64,000 nt of DNA from CALJFL01 sp963669435. Lineage in GTDB: Bacteria > Pseudomonadota > Gammaproteobacteria > Pseudomonadales > Halieaceae. Positions 54,886 through 64,000 of the stretch are shown here, piece after piece. Location: NCBI GenBank assembly GCA_963669435.1, contig OY770025.1:3844001-3908000 (forward strand), given 5' to 3'. Every line of letters starts with the position of its first letter. Position 1 is the first letter of the stretch. Both the position numbers and the translations under genes were made by a program. The notes beneath the pieces are model-generated. The model did no database searches, was not told where the DNA came from, and worked only from the letters and a program-made list of their open reading frames with translations.

Positions 54886-56583
54886 ATGAACTACAGGAAG
54901 CTTGATAAAACAACCAGGCGAACCGCACTGGGTGCATTGGTGCTGGCAAGCAGCGCGCTGGCACTGCAGGCCCAGGCAGCCAAGCCATTGATCCACGATG
55001 CGGAGCACTACATCCTACAAGCCCAGCACGGAGAGCGCTGGCAGCAGGAAGATGAAAAGCTTGCGTCTATGCTGAATGACATTCGCGAGAAGTCCGGCGG
55101 CAAGCCGCCGAACATCGTCTATATTCTGCTCGATGATATTGGCTATGGCGAAATTGGTACGCCGGGGTTGACGCCATCCCGTGGTTACTCAACGCCGCAT
55201 ATCGATGCATTGGCCCGCCAGGGCCTGACGCTGGGCAGAATGTATTCCGAGCCCTCCTGTACGCCCACGCGGGTATCGATGATGACCGGCCGCTATCCCT
55301 CGCGCACGGGCACCACCGAGGCCAAGGCGACCATCGCCGGTGATGGTCTGGCAGGCGAAGAGGTAACATTGGCGGAAGTGCTGCAGGAAGCGGGGTATTA
55401 CACCTCCCACGTTGGAAAATGGCATATGGGCGATATCCAGGAGGCCTATGCCAACAACCAGGGTTTTATGCACGCAGAGTTTCCCATTCACCAGCAGGGT
55501 CAACTGGCGATCATGCATGTTGATTCCCAGCAGTCTGACACCATTCGCGGGGTAGACCCGGAAACACAGCTACAGACCCATACCCTGGATAACACCTTCG
55601 TCGCCAACCCCAGTCATATGGTGACTGGCGTTGAGGTGCGCGATGGCGAACTGTACGAGATTGATCTGGAGCCCGGCGAGAAGTGGACCCAGGCGCACTA
55701 CCGTGAGATGAACGAGCGTTACCAGCGCAATACCATTGATCAATTGCGCAAACTTGCCAAGGGCGATCAGCCTTTCTTCCTTAACTACTGGCCCCTGTTT
55801 CCGCTGACCTTTGTGCCCAACGACATCCAGAAGGTGCGGACGCTCAATGGCGGCACTGTGGCGGAGAGTATTGCCGAGGTTGATGAATGGATTGGTGCCA
55901 TCGTTGAAGAAGTCGACAAACTCGGCATAGCCGACAACACCATTATCATGGTGATGGGTGATAACGGGCCGTTCATGCAGTACTCCGGTATCGGTGGTGT
56001 ATCAGACCGTGTCTATCGAGGGGGTAAGGCCGATGTCACCGAGGGCGGTGTGCGCGTTAATGCTTATATCCGTTGGCCGGCGGCTATCGAGGCGGGTTCA
56101 CACGCCAATGACATCATTCACGTCTCTGACTTGTTCACGACGTTTGCCCGCCTCGCAGGGGCCCATGACGAGATTCCCCGGGACCGAGTGATCGACGGTG
56201 TTGACCAGACCGGTATGTTGCTGCTCGGTGATTCGCACGGGCGCAGGGACTATGTGCATATCTATGACGGCCCCATGTTAAAAGCGGTAGTCAAGAACAA
56301 GTACAAAATGCACTTGCCGCCCCCCGGAACCAACCCGATTGCCGCTACAATTTTCGACCTTTACCGTGATCCGCGAGAGGAGCGGCCGGTCGATTCGATC
56401 AAGTACGGTCCCTGGGCGGGCGGGCAATTTGCCGCGCTGGTCAAACGCCATATGGCCTACAAAATGAAGTACCCGGACCGTAAGCCGGTGATGGATGTGC
56501 CGTATAAAGGGATCCAGAACCTGCGACCGGAAACGCAGCAGATGTTAAAAATCTTTTTGTCTGGCTTGCCCAGGAAGAAATAG
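54886..56583 (+). CDS. Tat-type arylsulfatase-like sulfatase
   Basis: 565 residues from ATG 54886 with GGGAGA upstream. A twin-arginine-like signal (TTRRTALGALVLASSALALQ) ends near AQAA. Metal-binding Asp83-Asp84 (LLDDIGYGEIG) and Cys125 in EPSCTPTRVSMMTGR give the C-x-P-x-R motif, where Cys becomes formylglycine. VGKWHMGD and MGDNGPFM complete the metal site. Sulfated polysaccharide or sulfate ester substrates are likely; the exact one is unknown. DUF3313 follows after 18 bases. Confidence 0.93.
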   Translation: MNYRKLDKTTRRTALGALVLASSALALQAQAAKPLIHDAEHYILQAQHGERWQQEDEKLASMLNDIREKSGGKPPNIVYILLDDIGYGEIGTPGLTPSRGYSTPHIDALARQGLTLGRMYSEPSCTPTRVSMMTGRYPSRTGTTEAKATIAGDGLAGEEVTLAEVLQEAGYYTSHVGKWHMGDIQEAYANNQGFMHAEFPIHQQGQLAIMHVDSQQSDTIRGVDPETQLQTHTLDNTFVANPSHMVTGVEVRDGELYEIDLEPGEKWTQAHYREMNERYQRNTIDQLRKLAKGDQPFFLNYWPLFPLTFVPNDIQKVRTLNGGTVAESIAEVDEWIGAIVEEVDKLGIADNTIIMVMGDNGPFMQYSGIGGVSDRVYRGGKADVTEGGVRVNAYIRWPAAIEAGSHANDIIHVSDLFTTFARLAGAHDEIPRDRVIDGVDQTGMLLLGDSHGRRDYVHIYDGPMLKAVVKNKYKMHLPPPGTNPIAATIFDLYRDPREERPVDSIKYGPWAGGQFAALVKRHMAYKMKYPDRKPVMDVPYKGIQNLRPETQQMLKIFLSGLPRKK

Positions 56584-56601
56584 TAAACGGAGAACATAGC
56601 A

Positions 56602-57276
56602 ATGAAATACGCAAATATGGCAGTGGTTAAAGCAGTAATTTTGAGCCTGGTGTTGGGAAGTGCCTTCGCGATGGCTTCCCGGGAGGTGTCGAACAAAGAC
56701 TTCTCTGGCTGGCTGAAGGAGTATGACAGCCTGGTCTTTTCCGAGGAGCGCAATGCCTTCCTGTTTTTTAACGAAGACAAGAAGGGCAAGTATTCCAAGA
56801 TCTATTTCGAGTCGGTGGAACTCTTTACTGAGACCGGTAAGGCTGATGGCGAGCACGGCAAGGCGGCCACGGAGTATCTTAACGAGGGGATTCGCAAGTT
56901 GCTCGAGGAAAAAGGCATCGCCGCAGCGGAGCGGGGCCCCGGTGTGGCGGAGTTTCGGTTGGCTATTACCGGGGTCGAGAAAAGTAAAGAGGAACTCAAA
57001 GCCCACAATCTGATACCGGTCAGCGCACTGTTCAGGGGCGCCCAGGCGGCGACGGGCAATCTTTCGACCTACATGTCTACCATGTTTGAGGCTGAGGCGC
57101 TCGACAGTGTCAGCGGTGAACGTATCGGGGCTATCGTCATGAAAGGGATCGAAGAAACCGAGAAAAAGAGCGGTGATGAAATCACCTTCGATGATTTCAA
57201 GCCCACACTGGATAAGTGGCTGACAAATTATTCCCAGACCATGGATGACGTGATCGCGCGCAAGGCCGATAACTAA
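56602..57276 (+). CDS. Second DUF3313-domain exported protein
   Basis: 224 residues. Signal peptide (about 1-24) without a lipobox. DUF3313 pattern: DFSGWLKEYDSL, KIYFESVELF, AATEYLNEGIRKLLEEKG and VAEFRLAITGVEKSKEELKAH. It follows the sulfatase by 18 bases on the same strand and is probably co-expressed. The pair of DUF3313 genes around the TetR-sulfatase unit suggests a shared envelope function. Confidence 0.85.
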   Translation: MKYANMAVVKAVILSLVLGSAFAMASREVSNKDFSGWLKEYDSLVFSEERNAFLFFNEDKKGKYSKIYFESVELFTETGKADGEHGKAATEYLNEGIRKLLEEKGIAAAERGPGVAEFRLAITGVEKSKEELKAHNLIPVSALFRGAQAATGNLSTYMSTMFEAEALDSVSGERIGAIVMKGIEETEKKSGDEITFDDFKPTLDKWLTNYSQTMDDVIARKADN

Positions 57277-57439
57277 TCTCCCCATGTTGTTGCCGGCACC
57301 GTAGTGGTTTCGGCGCTGCTCAGGACCATGCAAACTGGTCGCCTGGCTCGCTGGATGGGACAGTGGGTGGGGCGCACACTATAAACTCGAAAGTGGTCCT
57401 GCGCGCTGCCATTCAAGTTTGCAGTCGAGGTGACAGACC

Positions 57440-58504
57440 ATGCCCACCCAGATATCTCGCTGGCCCCGCATATTGGCGACGTTTTTGCTCGCGCTGGAAT
57501 TCTCAAGTCTTTCTCTGGCCGATGATGCATCCGAAGTAAAACCCTTTTCGGATCGCATAGTATTAAACAGCGGCACGCAGATTTTCTGCAAAGTTATAGA
57601 AGTCAGGGATGGCGTGGCCAGCATCGAGACTGAGTTTGCGGATTCTATTTCCATTGATATGGAGCATGTGGCGTCCATTTCATCGTCGGAATCCGTGGCC
57701 ATCAAACTATCGGACCAAGTTGTTATTGAAGATACACCGCTGCGGATAGAGAATGGCTATCTCGAGTATCTCAACGACTCGGGCGAGCGTAACAGTCTGG
57801 TATTGGACGAAGCGCTGCTGGTCAATCCGGAACCCTGGGAAATGGGTTATGGGTACAATTGGACCGGCAGTGCCAGTCTGGCGCTGAAAATTGAGCGCGG
57901 AAACTCAAAGATTGAAGACCTCGACTACCGTGTCGATTCGGTATGGCGCAGCCTGGATGATCGCTATACGGTGAATATTCGTGGCGAGTTGGACAGAGCC
58001 AATGACCAGGTAAACTCTGAAAATACCGCTCTGGTCGCCAAGTATGATCGATTCCTGGAAAATGATCGTTACTGGGGCGTACAGGGTAGAGCTTATACAG
58101 ACGAGTTTCAGGACATTGACCTGCGCTACCTGGTAGGCCCTTACTACGGCGTACAGTTTTATACCTTGCCAATCTTTACGCTATCCGGCGAGGTTGGCGC
58201 CTCTTATGTCAACGAAAAATTCACTTCCGGTGGTGAGCAGGACTATCCGGCAGGTAATTGGAGTATCAATATCTCCAGTGACATCCTCGGGGGCGAGTCC
58301 CGGCTATTTCTCGACCAACTGGGGGTTATCAGCCTGGAAGATACCGAGGACGTATTGCTGTTCACCACAACCGGTTTGACCATGCCTCTGCAATGGGGTC
58401 TGGAAGTTACAGCGGAGATTCTATTGGAGTACGATGCCGCCGCGCCCCCTGGGGTTGAAAAACTGGATGAGACTTACAATTTGCGTGTTGGCTATGCCTG
58501 GTAG
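57440..58504 (+). CDS. DUF481-family outer-membrane protein
   Basis: 354 residues from ATG 57440. Signal peptide to about residue 28, then an N-terminal domain with SGTQIFCKVIEVRDGVASIETEF, and a beta-barrel part with alternating aromatic strands (DRYTVNIRGELDRAND, NDRYWGVQGRAYTDEF) ending in ...YNLRVGYAW, typical of outer-membrane insertion. The family function is unknown. Confidence 0.85.
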   Translation: MPTQISRWPRILATFLLALEFSSLSLADDASEVKPFSDRIVLNSGTQIFCKVIEVRDGVASIETEFADSISIDMEHVASISSSESVAIKLSDQVVIEDTPLRIENGYLEYLNDSGERNSLVLDEALLVNPEPWEMGYGYNWTGSASLALKIERGNSKIEDLDYRVDSVWRSLDDRYTVNIRGELDRANDQVNSENTALVAKYDRFLENDRYWGVQGRAYTDEFQDIDLRYLVGPYYGVQFYTLPIFTLSGEVGASYVNEKFTSGGEQDYPAGNWSINISSDILGGESRLFLDQLGVISLEDTEDVLLFTTTGLTMPLQWGLEVTAEILLEYDAAAPPGVEKLDETYNLRVGYAW

Positions 58505-58798
58505 CCTCAAACTTTCCTGAAAGCTGGATGGATTTGTCTCCGCTGGCAGCAGTGTTGCCGGCGTAAAGTTCCCATCGCTAGGCTGTCTGATAGGCCGATA
58601 AACAGGGTTCGAGCCCGGAAGTTGCTATTTTCAGGCGGAGCCTATCAGTTAAGCGTGTCTGGCGGGTGTCTGTTACAATAATCCAGCTGTCACGCGTTCG
58701 CGTAGCATAGTCAAAGAACACCCGATTTAAACGGGCGATCATGCCAGCAGTTTCCCGGCGGCTGATCGGGGTAAATATCCAGAGTCAGGACCAGAACC

Positions 58799-59308
58799 AT
58801 GATTACACTTACCGTTAATGGCCAGTCCCATGAGGTGGACGTGGCGGCGGATACACCGCTGCTTTGGGTCATCCGGGAGCAACTGAAGCTCACCGGCACC
58901 AAGTTTGGCTGCGGTATCGCACAGTGCGGTGCCTGCACCGTGCACGTGAACGGCGCGCCTACCCGCAGCTGTATTTTGCCGGTGTCTGCCGTACAGGGCA
59001 CTGAAATTACCACCATCGAGGGTATTGCCGACGGTGCCGAATTACACCCGGTGCAGCAGGCCTGGATTGACGAGCAGGTTCCTCAGTGTGGGTACTGCCA
59101 GTCCGGCCAGGTGATGTCAGCGGTGGCCCTGTTGGAAGCATCACCCAATCCCAGCGACGACGATATCGATCGCGCCATGTCAGGCAATGTATGCCGCTGT
59201 GGGATGTACGGGCGGATCCGTCGCGCTATCAAGAAAGTCGCGGCAAACCAGGTTGAAATCTTTGATCCGCAGTCCGAGGTGACTTCTGGGGAGGTGACTC
59301 ATGGGTAA
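58799..59308 (+). CDS. 2Fe-2S subunit of an isoquinoline 1-oxidoreductase-like molybdoenzyme
   Basis: 169 residues. The plant-type [2Fe-2S] cluster uses Cys38, Cys43, Cys46 and Cys58 (FGCGIAQCGACTVH). A second cluster uses Cys97, Cys100, Cys132 and Cys134 (QCGYCQSGQV, NVCRCGMYGRI). It is the small subunit that passes electrons from the molybdenum subunit encoded next, overlapping by eight bases. Confidence 0.93.
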   Translation: MITLTVNGQSHEVDVAADTPLLWVIREQLKLTGTKFGCGIAQCGACTVHVNGAPTRSCILPVSAVQGTEITTIEGIADGAELHPVQQAWIDEQVPQCGYCQSGQVMSAVALLEASPNPSDDDIDRAMSGNVCRCGMYGRIRRAIKKVAANQVEIFDPQSEVTSGEVTHG

Positions 59309-61517
59309 GTGGACCAGAAGAGGGTTTATCACTGCGGGTGTTGTCGGCGGTGGTGCATTGGTGGTCGGTGTGGCCATCAGACCGGGTAACCAGAATGAAA
59401 GCCTTGCGCCTTTAGTCACCGAGGGAGGTGAGAACCTGGTCAACACCTGGGTAAAAATTGGTGCGGACAATCTAGTCACCGCGATCGTGCCGCATTCGGA
59501 GATGGGGCAGGGCGCCCAGACGGCATTGGCACAGATGTTGGCTGATGAACTCGATGCAGACTGGGAGAGCGTACAGTTTCTCGAAGCACCGGCTGAAGAT
59601 GGCTACGCCAACTACCCGCTGATCAAGGGTTACATGATGAAGGGCGCACCTATCCCCAGCGCCCTGGGCGGTACAGTTGACGGCCTGTTCCAGCAAATCG
59701 CTAAAAGTATCCATATGCAAGTTACCGGCGGTAGCCTCAGCGTGCGTTCCACCGGTCTGTACGGTATGCGCGTGGGTGGTGCAGCGGCTCGATCCATGCT
59801 GTTGGAGGCCGCCGCGGCCAGTTGGCAGGTTCCGGTTGATGAGCTGTCCACAGAATCAAGTCACGTGATACATACGTCATCAGGTCGTCGCGCGCCGTAT
59901 TCGGAATTTGCCGCCGCCGCGGGCAAATTGACCCCACCGTCGGTGCCGCCGCTGAAAGCACCTGAAGATTTCAAGCTGATGGGCAAGAGCGTGCCTCGTC
60001 ACGACATACCGGCCAAGGTTGATGGCACGGCGACGTTTGGTATCGACGTGCAGGTAGCGGGCATGAAGCACGCAACCGTTGCCGCGGCACCGGTTTTTGG
60101 TGCCAAGGTCCAGTCATATGACGCCAGCAGCGCCCAGCAGATGCCCGGAGTCGTGCAGGTGGTTAACCTGGACAATGCGATTGCGGTCGTTGCGGACAGT
60201 TATTGGCAGGCTAAAAAGGCGCTTGCGACGGTGGCTATTCAGTGGACAGGCAGCGTTAACGATACCCGTGATTCCGAGGGTATTTTTGAGCAGTTCTCCA
60301 GCGACCTTGGGTCAGCAGAAGTGCAGGAAGATTTTGCCCAGGGCGATGCAGCGGCCGCGTTAGCCGCGGCACAGCGCGTCATCGAGAGGGAGTACCGCGT
60401 ACCGTACCTGGCTCACGCCTGTATGGAGCCGATGAATGCTACTGCAGCTGTCAATGAAAATGGTTGCGAGATCTGGATAGGCTCACAGGATCCGTTGCGC
60501 TGCAAGCACCATGTCGCCGAGGCGCTGGGTCTGGAGCCCGATCGTGTGCAGGTCAACAACCACGTGATGGGTGGCGGCTTTGGCCGTCGAGCGCTGACCG
60601 ATGTCGCCATCCAGGCGGCGAAAATTTCTCAGGCGGCGGGGGTGCCGGTCAAGCTGATCTGGTCGCGTGAGGAAGATATCCAGCAGGACTATTACCGACC
60701 CGCGATTTTGTCGAAATTCCGTGCGGCAATGTCCGAAAATGGTGACCCGCAGGCCTGGGAAAACTCCTTTGTGGACAAGCACGAGCCGGCAGAAGCACCG
60801 CATATACCGTATGCGATCGCCAATCAGCACATCGGTTACGTCGACAGCCTCACCCATGTACCCTTCGGCGCCTGGCGCAGTGTTGATCACTCGCAGCACG
60901 GCTTTTTTACCGAGTCCTTTGTGGATGAACTGGCGCACGAGGCCGGAGAGGATCCTTACCAGTTTCGTCGTCGCCTGCTCGCTGGCAATGACCGCTTGCT
61001 CAAGGTGCTCGATACCGCCGCTGAGAAGGGCCGCTGGGATGCCCCCCTGGGCGAAGGTCAGGGCAGGGGGATCGCGCTCCAACGTTCGTTCGGCTCGATT
61101 GTTGCAGAGGTTGTTGAAGTTACCGTTACCGATGGTGAGGTCAGTGTCGACAAGGTAACTGTCGCCGTGGATGCGGGCTTTGCAGTTTCTCCGGACGGTC
61201 TCACTGCGCAAATGGAATCCGGCGTTATCTATGGACTCACCGCCGCCCTGTACGGCGATATTGAAATTGCCAAAGGCAGGGTAAAGCAGGGTAATTTCGA
61301 TTCCTATCCGATGGTGCGTATGAACGATGCACCGGAGATAGAAACCCACATTATCAACAGTTATGAGTTCTGGGGTGGTGCGGGTGAGCCCGGCACACCG
61401 GCGATAGCGCCTGCGTTGACAGCGGCCATTTATGCCGCTACCGGTACGCGCATCCGTCAGTTACCCGTGTCCCGGTATGACCTCAATGTTGCGATACGGG
61501 AAGAGGAAAGCGCCTGA
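59301..61517 (+). CDS. Molybdopterin-binding subunit, isoquinoline 1-oxidoreductase-like
   Basis: 738 residues of the xanthine dehydrogenase superfamily. The N-terminal TRRGFITAGVVGGG is a twin-arginine signal, so the complex is exported or membrane-anchored. The cofactor region includes HVMGGGFGRRA and the late GAGEPGTPAIAPAL glutamate (near 695), the catalytic base of the family. Oxidises an aldehyde or N-heterocycle. A small partner is encoded just upstream; no cytochrome subunit is adjacent. Substrate unknown. Confidence 0.9.
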   Translation: MGKWTRRGFITAGVVGGGALVVGVAIRPGNQNESLAPLVTEGGENLVNTWVKIGADNLVTAIVPHSEMGQGAQTALAQMLADELDADWESVQFLEAPAEDGYANYPLIKGYMMKGAPIPSALGGTVDGLFQQIAKSIHMQVTGGSLSVRSTGLYGMRVGGAAARSMLLEAAAASWQVPVDELSTESSHVIHTSSGRRAPYSEFAAAAGKLTPPSVPPLKAPEDFKLMGKSVPRHDIPAKVDGTATFGIDVQVAGMKHATVAAAPVFGAKVQSYDASSAQQMPGVVQVVNLDNAIAVVADSYWQAKKALATVAIQWTGSVNDTRDSEGIFEQFSSDLGSAEVQEDFAQGDAAAALAAAQRVIEREYRVPYLAHACMEPMNATAAVNENGCEIWIGSQDPLRCKHHVAEALGLEPDRVQVNNHVMGGGFGRRALTDVAIQAAKISQAAGVPVKLIWSREEDIQQDYYRPAILSKFRAAMSENGDPQAWENSFVDKHEPAEAPHIPYAIANQHIGYVDSLTHVPFGAWRSVDHSQHGFFTESFVDELAHEAGEDPYQFRRRLLAGNDRLLKVLDTAAEKGRWDAPLGEGQGRGIALQRSFGSIVAEVVEVTVTDGEVSVDKVTVAVDAGFAVSPDGLTAQMESGVIYGLTAALYGDIEIAKGRVKQGNFDSYPMVRMNDAPEIETHIINSYEFWGGAGEPGTPAIAPALTAAIYAATGTRIRQLPVSRYDLNVAIREEESA

Positions 61518-61570
61518 GCGGACAGTGTAACGAACTTGATACCGGCCCCGACTGATCGAGTCGGCGGCCG

Positions 61571-63094
61571 CTACAGGCCATCGCGGTAAGTTTTACACCA
61601 CCGCCCATAATCCCTTTCATCGGTTTCAAGGGGCACCCAGCCGGCATCTGCCAGCACCTGTCGCACATGGTAAGCCTGCCAGCAATGCGCATGGGTGGTG
61701 GGGTGCACCACGTCCCAAAACAGGGTGGCGTGGGGTTCATCACAAATATCCGAGGGATCATTCGAGCCCAGATAGCCTCCGGTGTAACAGGGGCGGGGCA
61801 CGCTCACCTGAGCAGTGCCGTTGTTGAGCGTGTAACGCGAATCTCCGTTCCCGAAACCGTAATCGTGCCCATTATCATGCGGCACGTGGGTATACAGCAG
61901 GTCGATAAATGCCCTGGCATCGGCGAGGATGACCTGGGCACCCTTCAACTCGTTAGCGAGACGGGTGGTGGCGCTGGCAAGTTCCTGGTTGTGATAGCGG
62001 GTCAGTTCGCTGAGGCGTTCTGACAATTCGAGCTTGCGAACTTCTTCACTGTCTACACCGGCCGATGAGGTGTAACTGTCGTTTTGCAATACGATCGGTG
62101 TACGGCCCAGGTCCGGAAGATTGACCAGGACAAAGCGGCGGGCTCCTGCGGCGTACAGTTTCCTGACCTCCTGCTCCAGGCCGACGATGGTCGCATCGGC
62201 GATTTGCCGGTAACCCGATTTACCTTCAGGCGAATTGAGAAAGGTGCTGATGAAGCCGGTGATCGGTTCCTTGGAGATGTAGTCATTGGCTCCTGCCCAG
62301 ATCAGGAACGCGGTGTTGTCCGGACTCGTGAGTTGTCCCCCTGACAGGTAGTTAGCAATGTAATCGTCCACCTGGATTTCGATACTGCCGCTGACAAAAA
62401 TTTGCCCGCCGGACTTTATTTGCGCAATCAGGCCCTCACCCGGGAGTGCATGCAGGTCGGTCACCGACGCACCACCGTAGGCATGATTCTGTACAGCCAA
62501 TGGGGTGGAGGCTTCCAGGTAATCTGTCCACACCGGGCCGTTACTGAAACGGCCGGCCCAGTATGGCGCACCCGGGAAAACCTTCATGCGTTCCCGCAGT
62601 CGGCCCGCATCTGACAGGCTGTCTCCGAAGACTATCAAGCGAGTTATTTTCGCGTTAGTGGCGTTTTCGTGGTCGTAGACCAGGGGAATATTGATCTTCT
62701 CGGAATGCCTGGCAGCCTGAACGCGTAGAAACTGGTTTTCGGCTTCCGTGTTCAGGTTCCCGGCTGACTGGTGGCAGGCCTCCCTAATGGCCTGCTTGGA
62801 ACTGTTTATCGCTGTCTCGCCCCCTACGGCGTGCCGGGTAACAAAGAAGCCATCTTCCAGGCGACCTTCCAGAAGAATGCGGTTGCCGCCCGCATCGTAG
62901 GCCCATCGCTCCTTGGAATCAGCGCTGGCGCTGCCCTGTGCGTTGGCACTGTCCGGGTCAACGGTCTCGCAACGTAAACCCCAGGTGTCATCCGAGCGCA
63001 TGTCGGTGCGGGCGGCGGGTTCGTGCATACGCCAGGCACAGCCGTTCAGTACCAGGCACGCAACGAGGGAGAGGATACGCAGTAAGGGTTTCAA
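61571..63094 (-). CDS. GDSL/SGNH lipase-like lipoprotein
   Basis: 507 residues. Signal peptide with lipobox LVLNGC (Cys19). Residues 25-145 are an N-terminal domain, followed by the catalytic SGNH domain: FGDSLSDAGR (Ser159), LIWAGANDY, and the Asp/His block FWDVVHPTTHAH near residues 459-470. The two-domain layout resembles secreted thermolabile-hemolysin-type phospholipases. It converges on the molybdoenzyme gene with 53 bases between. Confidence 0.88.
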   Translation of the reverse strand: MKPLLRILSLVACLVLNGCAWRMHEPAARTDMRSDDTWGLRCETVDPDSANAQGSASADSKERWAYDAGGNRILLEGRLEDGFFVTRHAVGGETAINSSKQAIREACHQSAGNLNTEAENQFLRVQAARHSEKINIPLVYDHENATNAKITRLIVFGDSLSDAGRLRERMKVFPGAPYWAGRFSNGPVWTDYLEASTPLAVQNHAYGGASVTDLHALPGEGLIAQIKSGGQIFVSGSIEIQVDDYIANYLSGGQLTSPDNTAFLIWAGANDYISKEPITGFISTFLNSPEGKSGYRQIADATIVGLEQEVRKLYAAGARRFVLVNLPDLGRTPIVLQNDSYTSSAGVDSEEVRKLELSERLSELTRYHNQELASATTRLANELKGAQVILADARAFIDLLYTHVPHDNGHDYGFGNGDSRYTLNNGTAQVSVPRPCYTGGYLGSNDPSDICDEPHATLFWDVVHPTTHAHCWQAYHVRQVLADAGWVPLETDERDYGRWCKTYRDGL

Positions 63095-63206
63095 CAGGGG
63101 AGGGGCCTGTGGCTATATCGCTTGCAATGTGGGTGATTCTAAGGCGCAAACGCAGCGCCGTCGAATCATCGCTTCCTGTGCTGGACGGCCGCATATTCGA
63201 TTTTAC

Positions 63207-63220
63207 TTGACTGACATCAA
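63207..63220 (+). promoter_or_regulatory. FNR/Anr-like box upstream of ompW
   Basis: TTGAC-TGAC-ATCAA matches TTGATNNNNATCAA with one mismatch. It lies 76 bases before the ompW start. OmpW genes in enterobacteria are known FNR targets. Confidence 0.6.
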
Positions 63221-63296
63221 TACCCCCGGCGGTGGCCTTTGTGACAATGCTCCTGGAGTGGCGCAAACGGGATGCGCCCCATAACAGGAGTTAGTA

Positions 63297-63980
63297 ATGC
63301 AAAACGTGGTAAGGATGGCGCTGGCCGCCCTGATAGGCAGCTTTTCGGTGGGGACAATGGCGTACGAAGAGGGAGACTGGGTGTTGCGCCTGGGGGCGAC
63401 AACCGTTGCTCCCAACGACGACAGCGACAAGATCGTGCTGCCCACCGACCCGGAAACCGTGTTGCGGGGCGTTGAGGTGGACGATGATACCCAGCTGGGC
63501 ATCGTCCCTGTGTATATGCTCAGCGACAACTGGGGTATGGAATTGCTTGCCGCCACGCCATTTGAACACGATATCAGTATCAAGGGCTTGCCGCTGGAGG
63601 CGGGATCCACCAAGCATTTGCCGCCTACCTTGAGCCTGCAGTGGTATCCACGAGGTGGTGCCAGTGGTTGGCAGCCCTACGTGGGCCTGGGTCTGAACTA
63701 CACCGTGTTTTTTGATGAAGAGGTGGACTCGGAACTGGCTGCCGCGCTGGAATCCCTTCTCGGCGCTCAACGGGCGTCGCTCGAGCTTGGAGATTCCTTT
63801 GGTCTGGCCGCCCAGGCGGGTCTCGATATCCCGCTGGGCGACAAGTGGGCCCTCAACGCCGGGGTCTGGTATATCGACATTGACACGGAGGCCACGGTGA
63901 AAACCGACGTCGGTCGCGTCAAATTCGACGTGAACATTGACCCGTGGGTCTACAACGTCGGTATTGCCTATAAGTTTTGA
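63297..63980 (+). CDS. ompW: OmpW-family outer-membrane protein
   Basis: 227 residues. Signal peptide to about 21 (SVGTMA), then an eight-strand barrel with the OmpW hallmarks: EGDWVLRLGATTVAPNDDS near the N-terminus, PTLSLQWYPRG, YVGLGLNYTVFFDE and the C-terminal DPWVYNVGIAYKF with a terminal Phe. AGGAG stands about 8 bases before the ATG. Family members are narrow channels for small hydrophobic molecules. Confidence 0.95.
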   Translation: MQNVVRMALAALIGSFSVGTMAYEEGDWVLRLGATTVAPNDDSDKIVLPTDPETVLRGVEVDDDTQLGIVPVYMLSDNWGMELLAATPFEHDISIKGLPLEAGSTKHLPPTLSLQWYPRGGASGWQPYVGLGLNYTVFFDEEVDSELAAALESLLGAQRASLELGDSFGLAAQAGLDIPLGDKWALNAGVWYIDIDTEATVKTDVGRVKFDVNIDPWVYNVGIAYKF

Positions 63981-64000
63981 AGCCCCTGGTTTCGAAGATC

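Overview
The window looks like chromosomal DNA of a marine-type gammaproteobacterium. The order leuC-leuD-leuB-asd-fimV-truA-trpF-trpB-trpA-accD-folC-dedD-cvpA-purF-metZ is the one known from Pseudomonas and its relatives. A TonB-dependent receptor, a sodium/proton antiporter, a sulfatase, two DUF3313 proteins and an isoquinoline-oxidoreductase-like molybdoenzyme would fit an oligotrophic marine Halieaceae/Cellvibrionales-like lineage. That placement is inference from gene content and order. No CRISPR array, insertion sequence or prophage was seen.

Layout. 1-14 kb: a truncated TonB receptor, an NhaC-type antiporter, a cupin, pyruvate phosphate dikinase (ppdK), an MBL-fold hydrolase, two lipoproteins, an HTH protein with the rRNA methylase rlmKL, a flavodoxin-like protein, a hotdog thioesterase and a LysR regulator divergent from leuC. 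14-35 kb: a dense co-directional block for leucine, aspartate-family, tryptophan, fatty-acid, folate, purine and methionine synthesis, ending in a MoxR/DUF58/transglutaminase trio. 35-41 kb: an accessory stretch that appears AT-richer, with long non-coding gaps. It holds an orphan protein with a HEPN-type RNx5H motif, a second unrecognised protein, a small SpeD-like (AdoMet decarboxylase-fold) gene, a second SpeD-like copy without a start codon, a small secreted protein and a HAD phosphatase. 41-52 kb: housekeeping genes (Ntn hydrolase, acnB, DUF1289-miaE, lpxH, ppiB, a cytochrome lipoprotein, glnS, cysS) and folD, which carries an apparent one-base frameshift. 52.5-53 kb: a tRNA Pro-His-Arg cluster with promoters and a terminator. 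53-64 kb: two DUF3313 genes around a TetR regulator and a Tat-type sulfatase, then DUF481, a two-subunit molybdenum hydroxylase, a GDSL lipase-like lipoprotein and ompW behind an FNR/Anr-like box.

The most unusual material is the accessory stretch at 35-41 kb and several repeat or operator arrays. These are a TGTAG/CTACA dyad cluster between ppdK and the MBL gene, a perfect palindrome built of two consensus DnaA boxes, three 14-bp tandem repeats before leuC and six 15-bp tandem repeats before the TetR gene. TrpA has Glu at the position of the catalytic Asp60.
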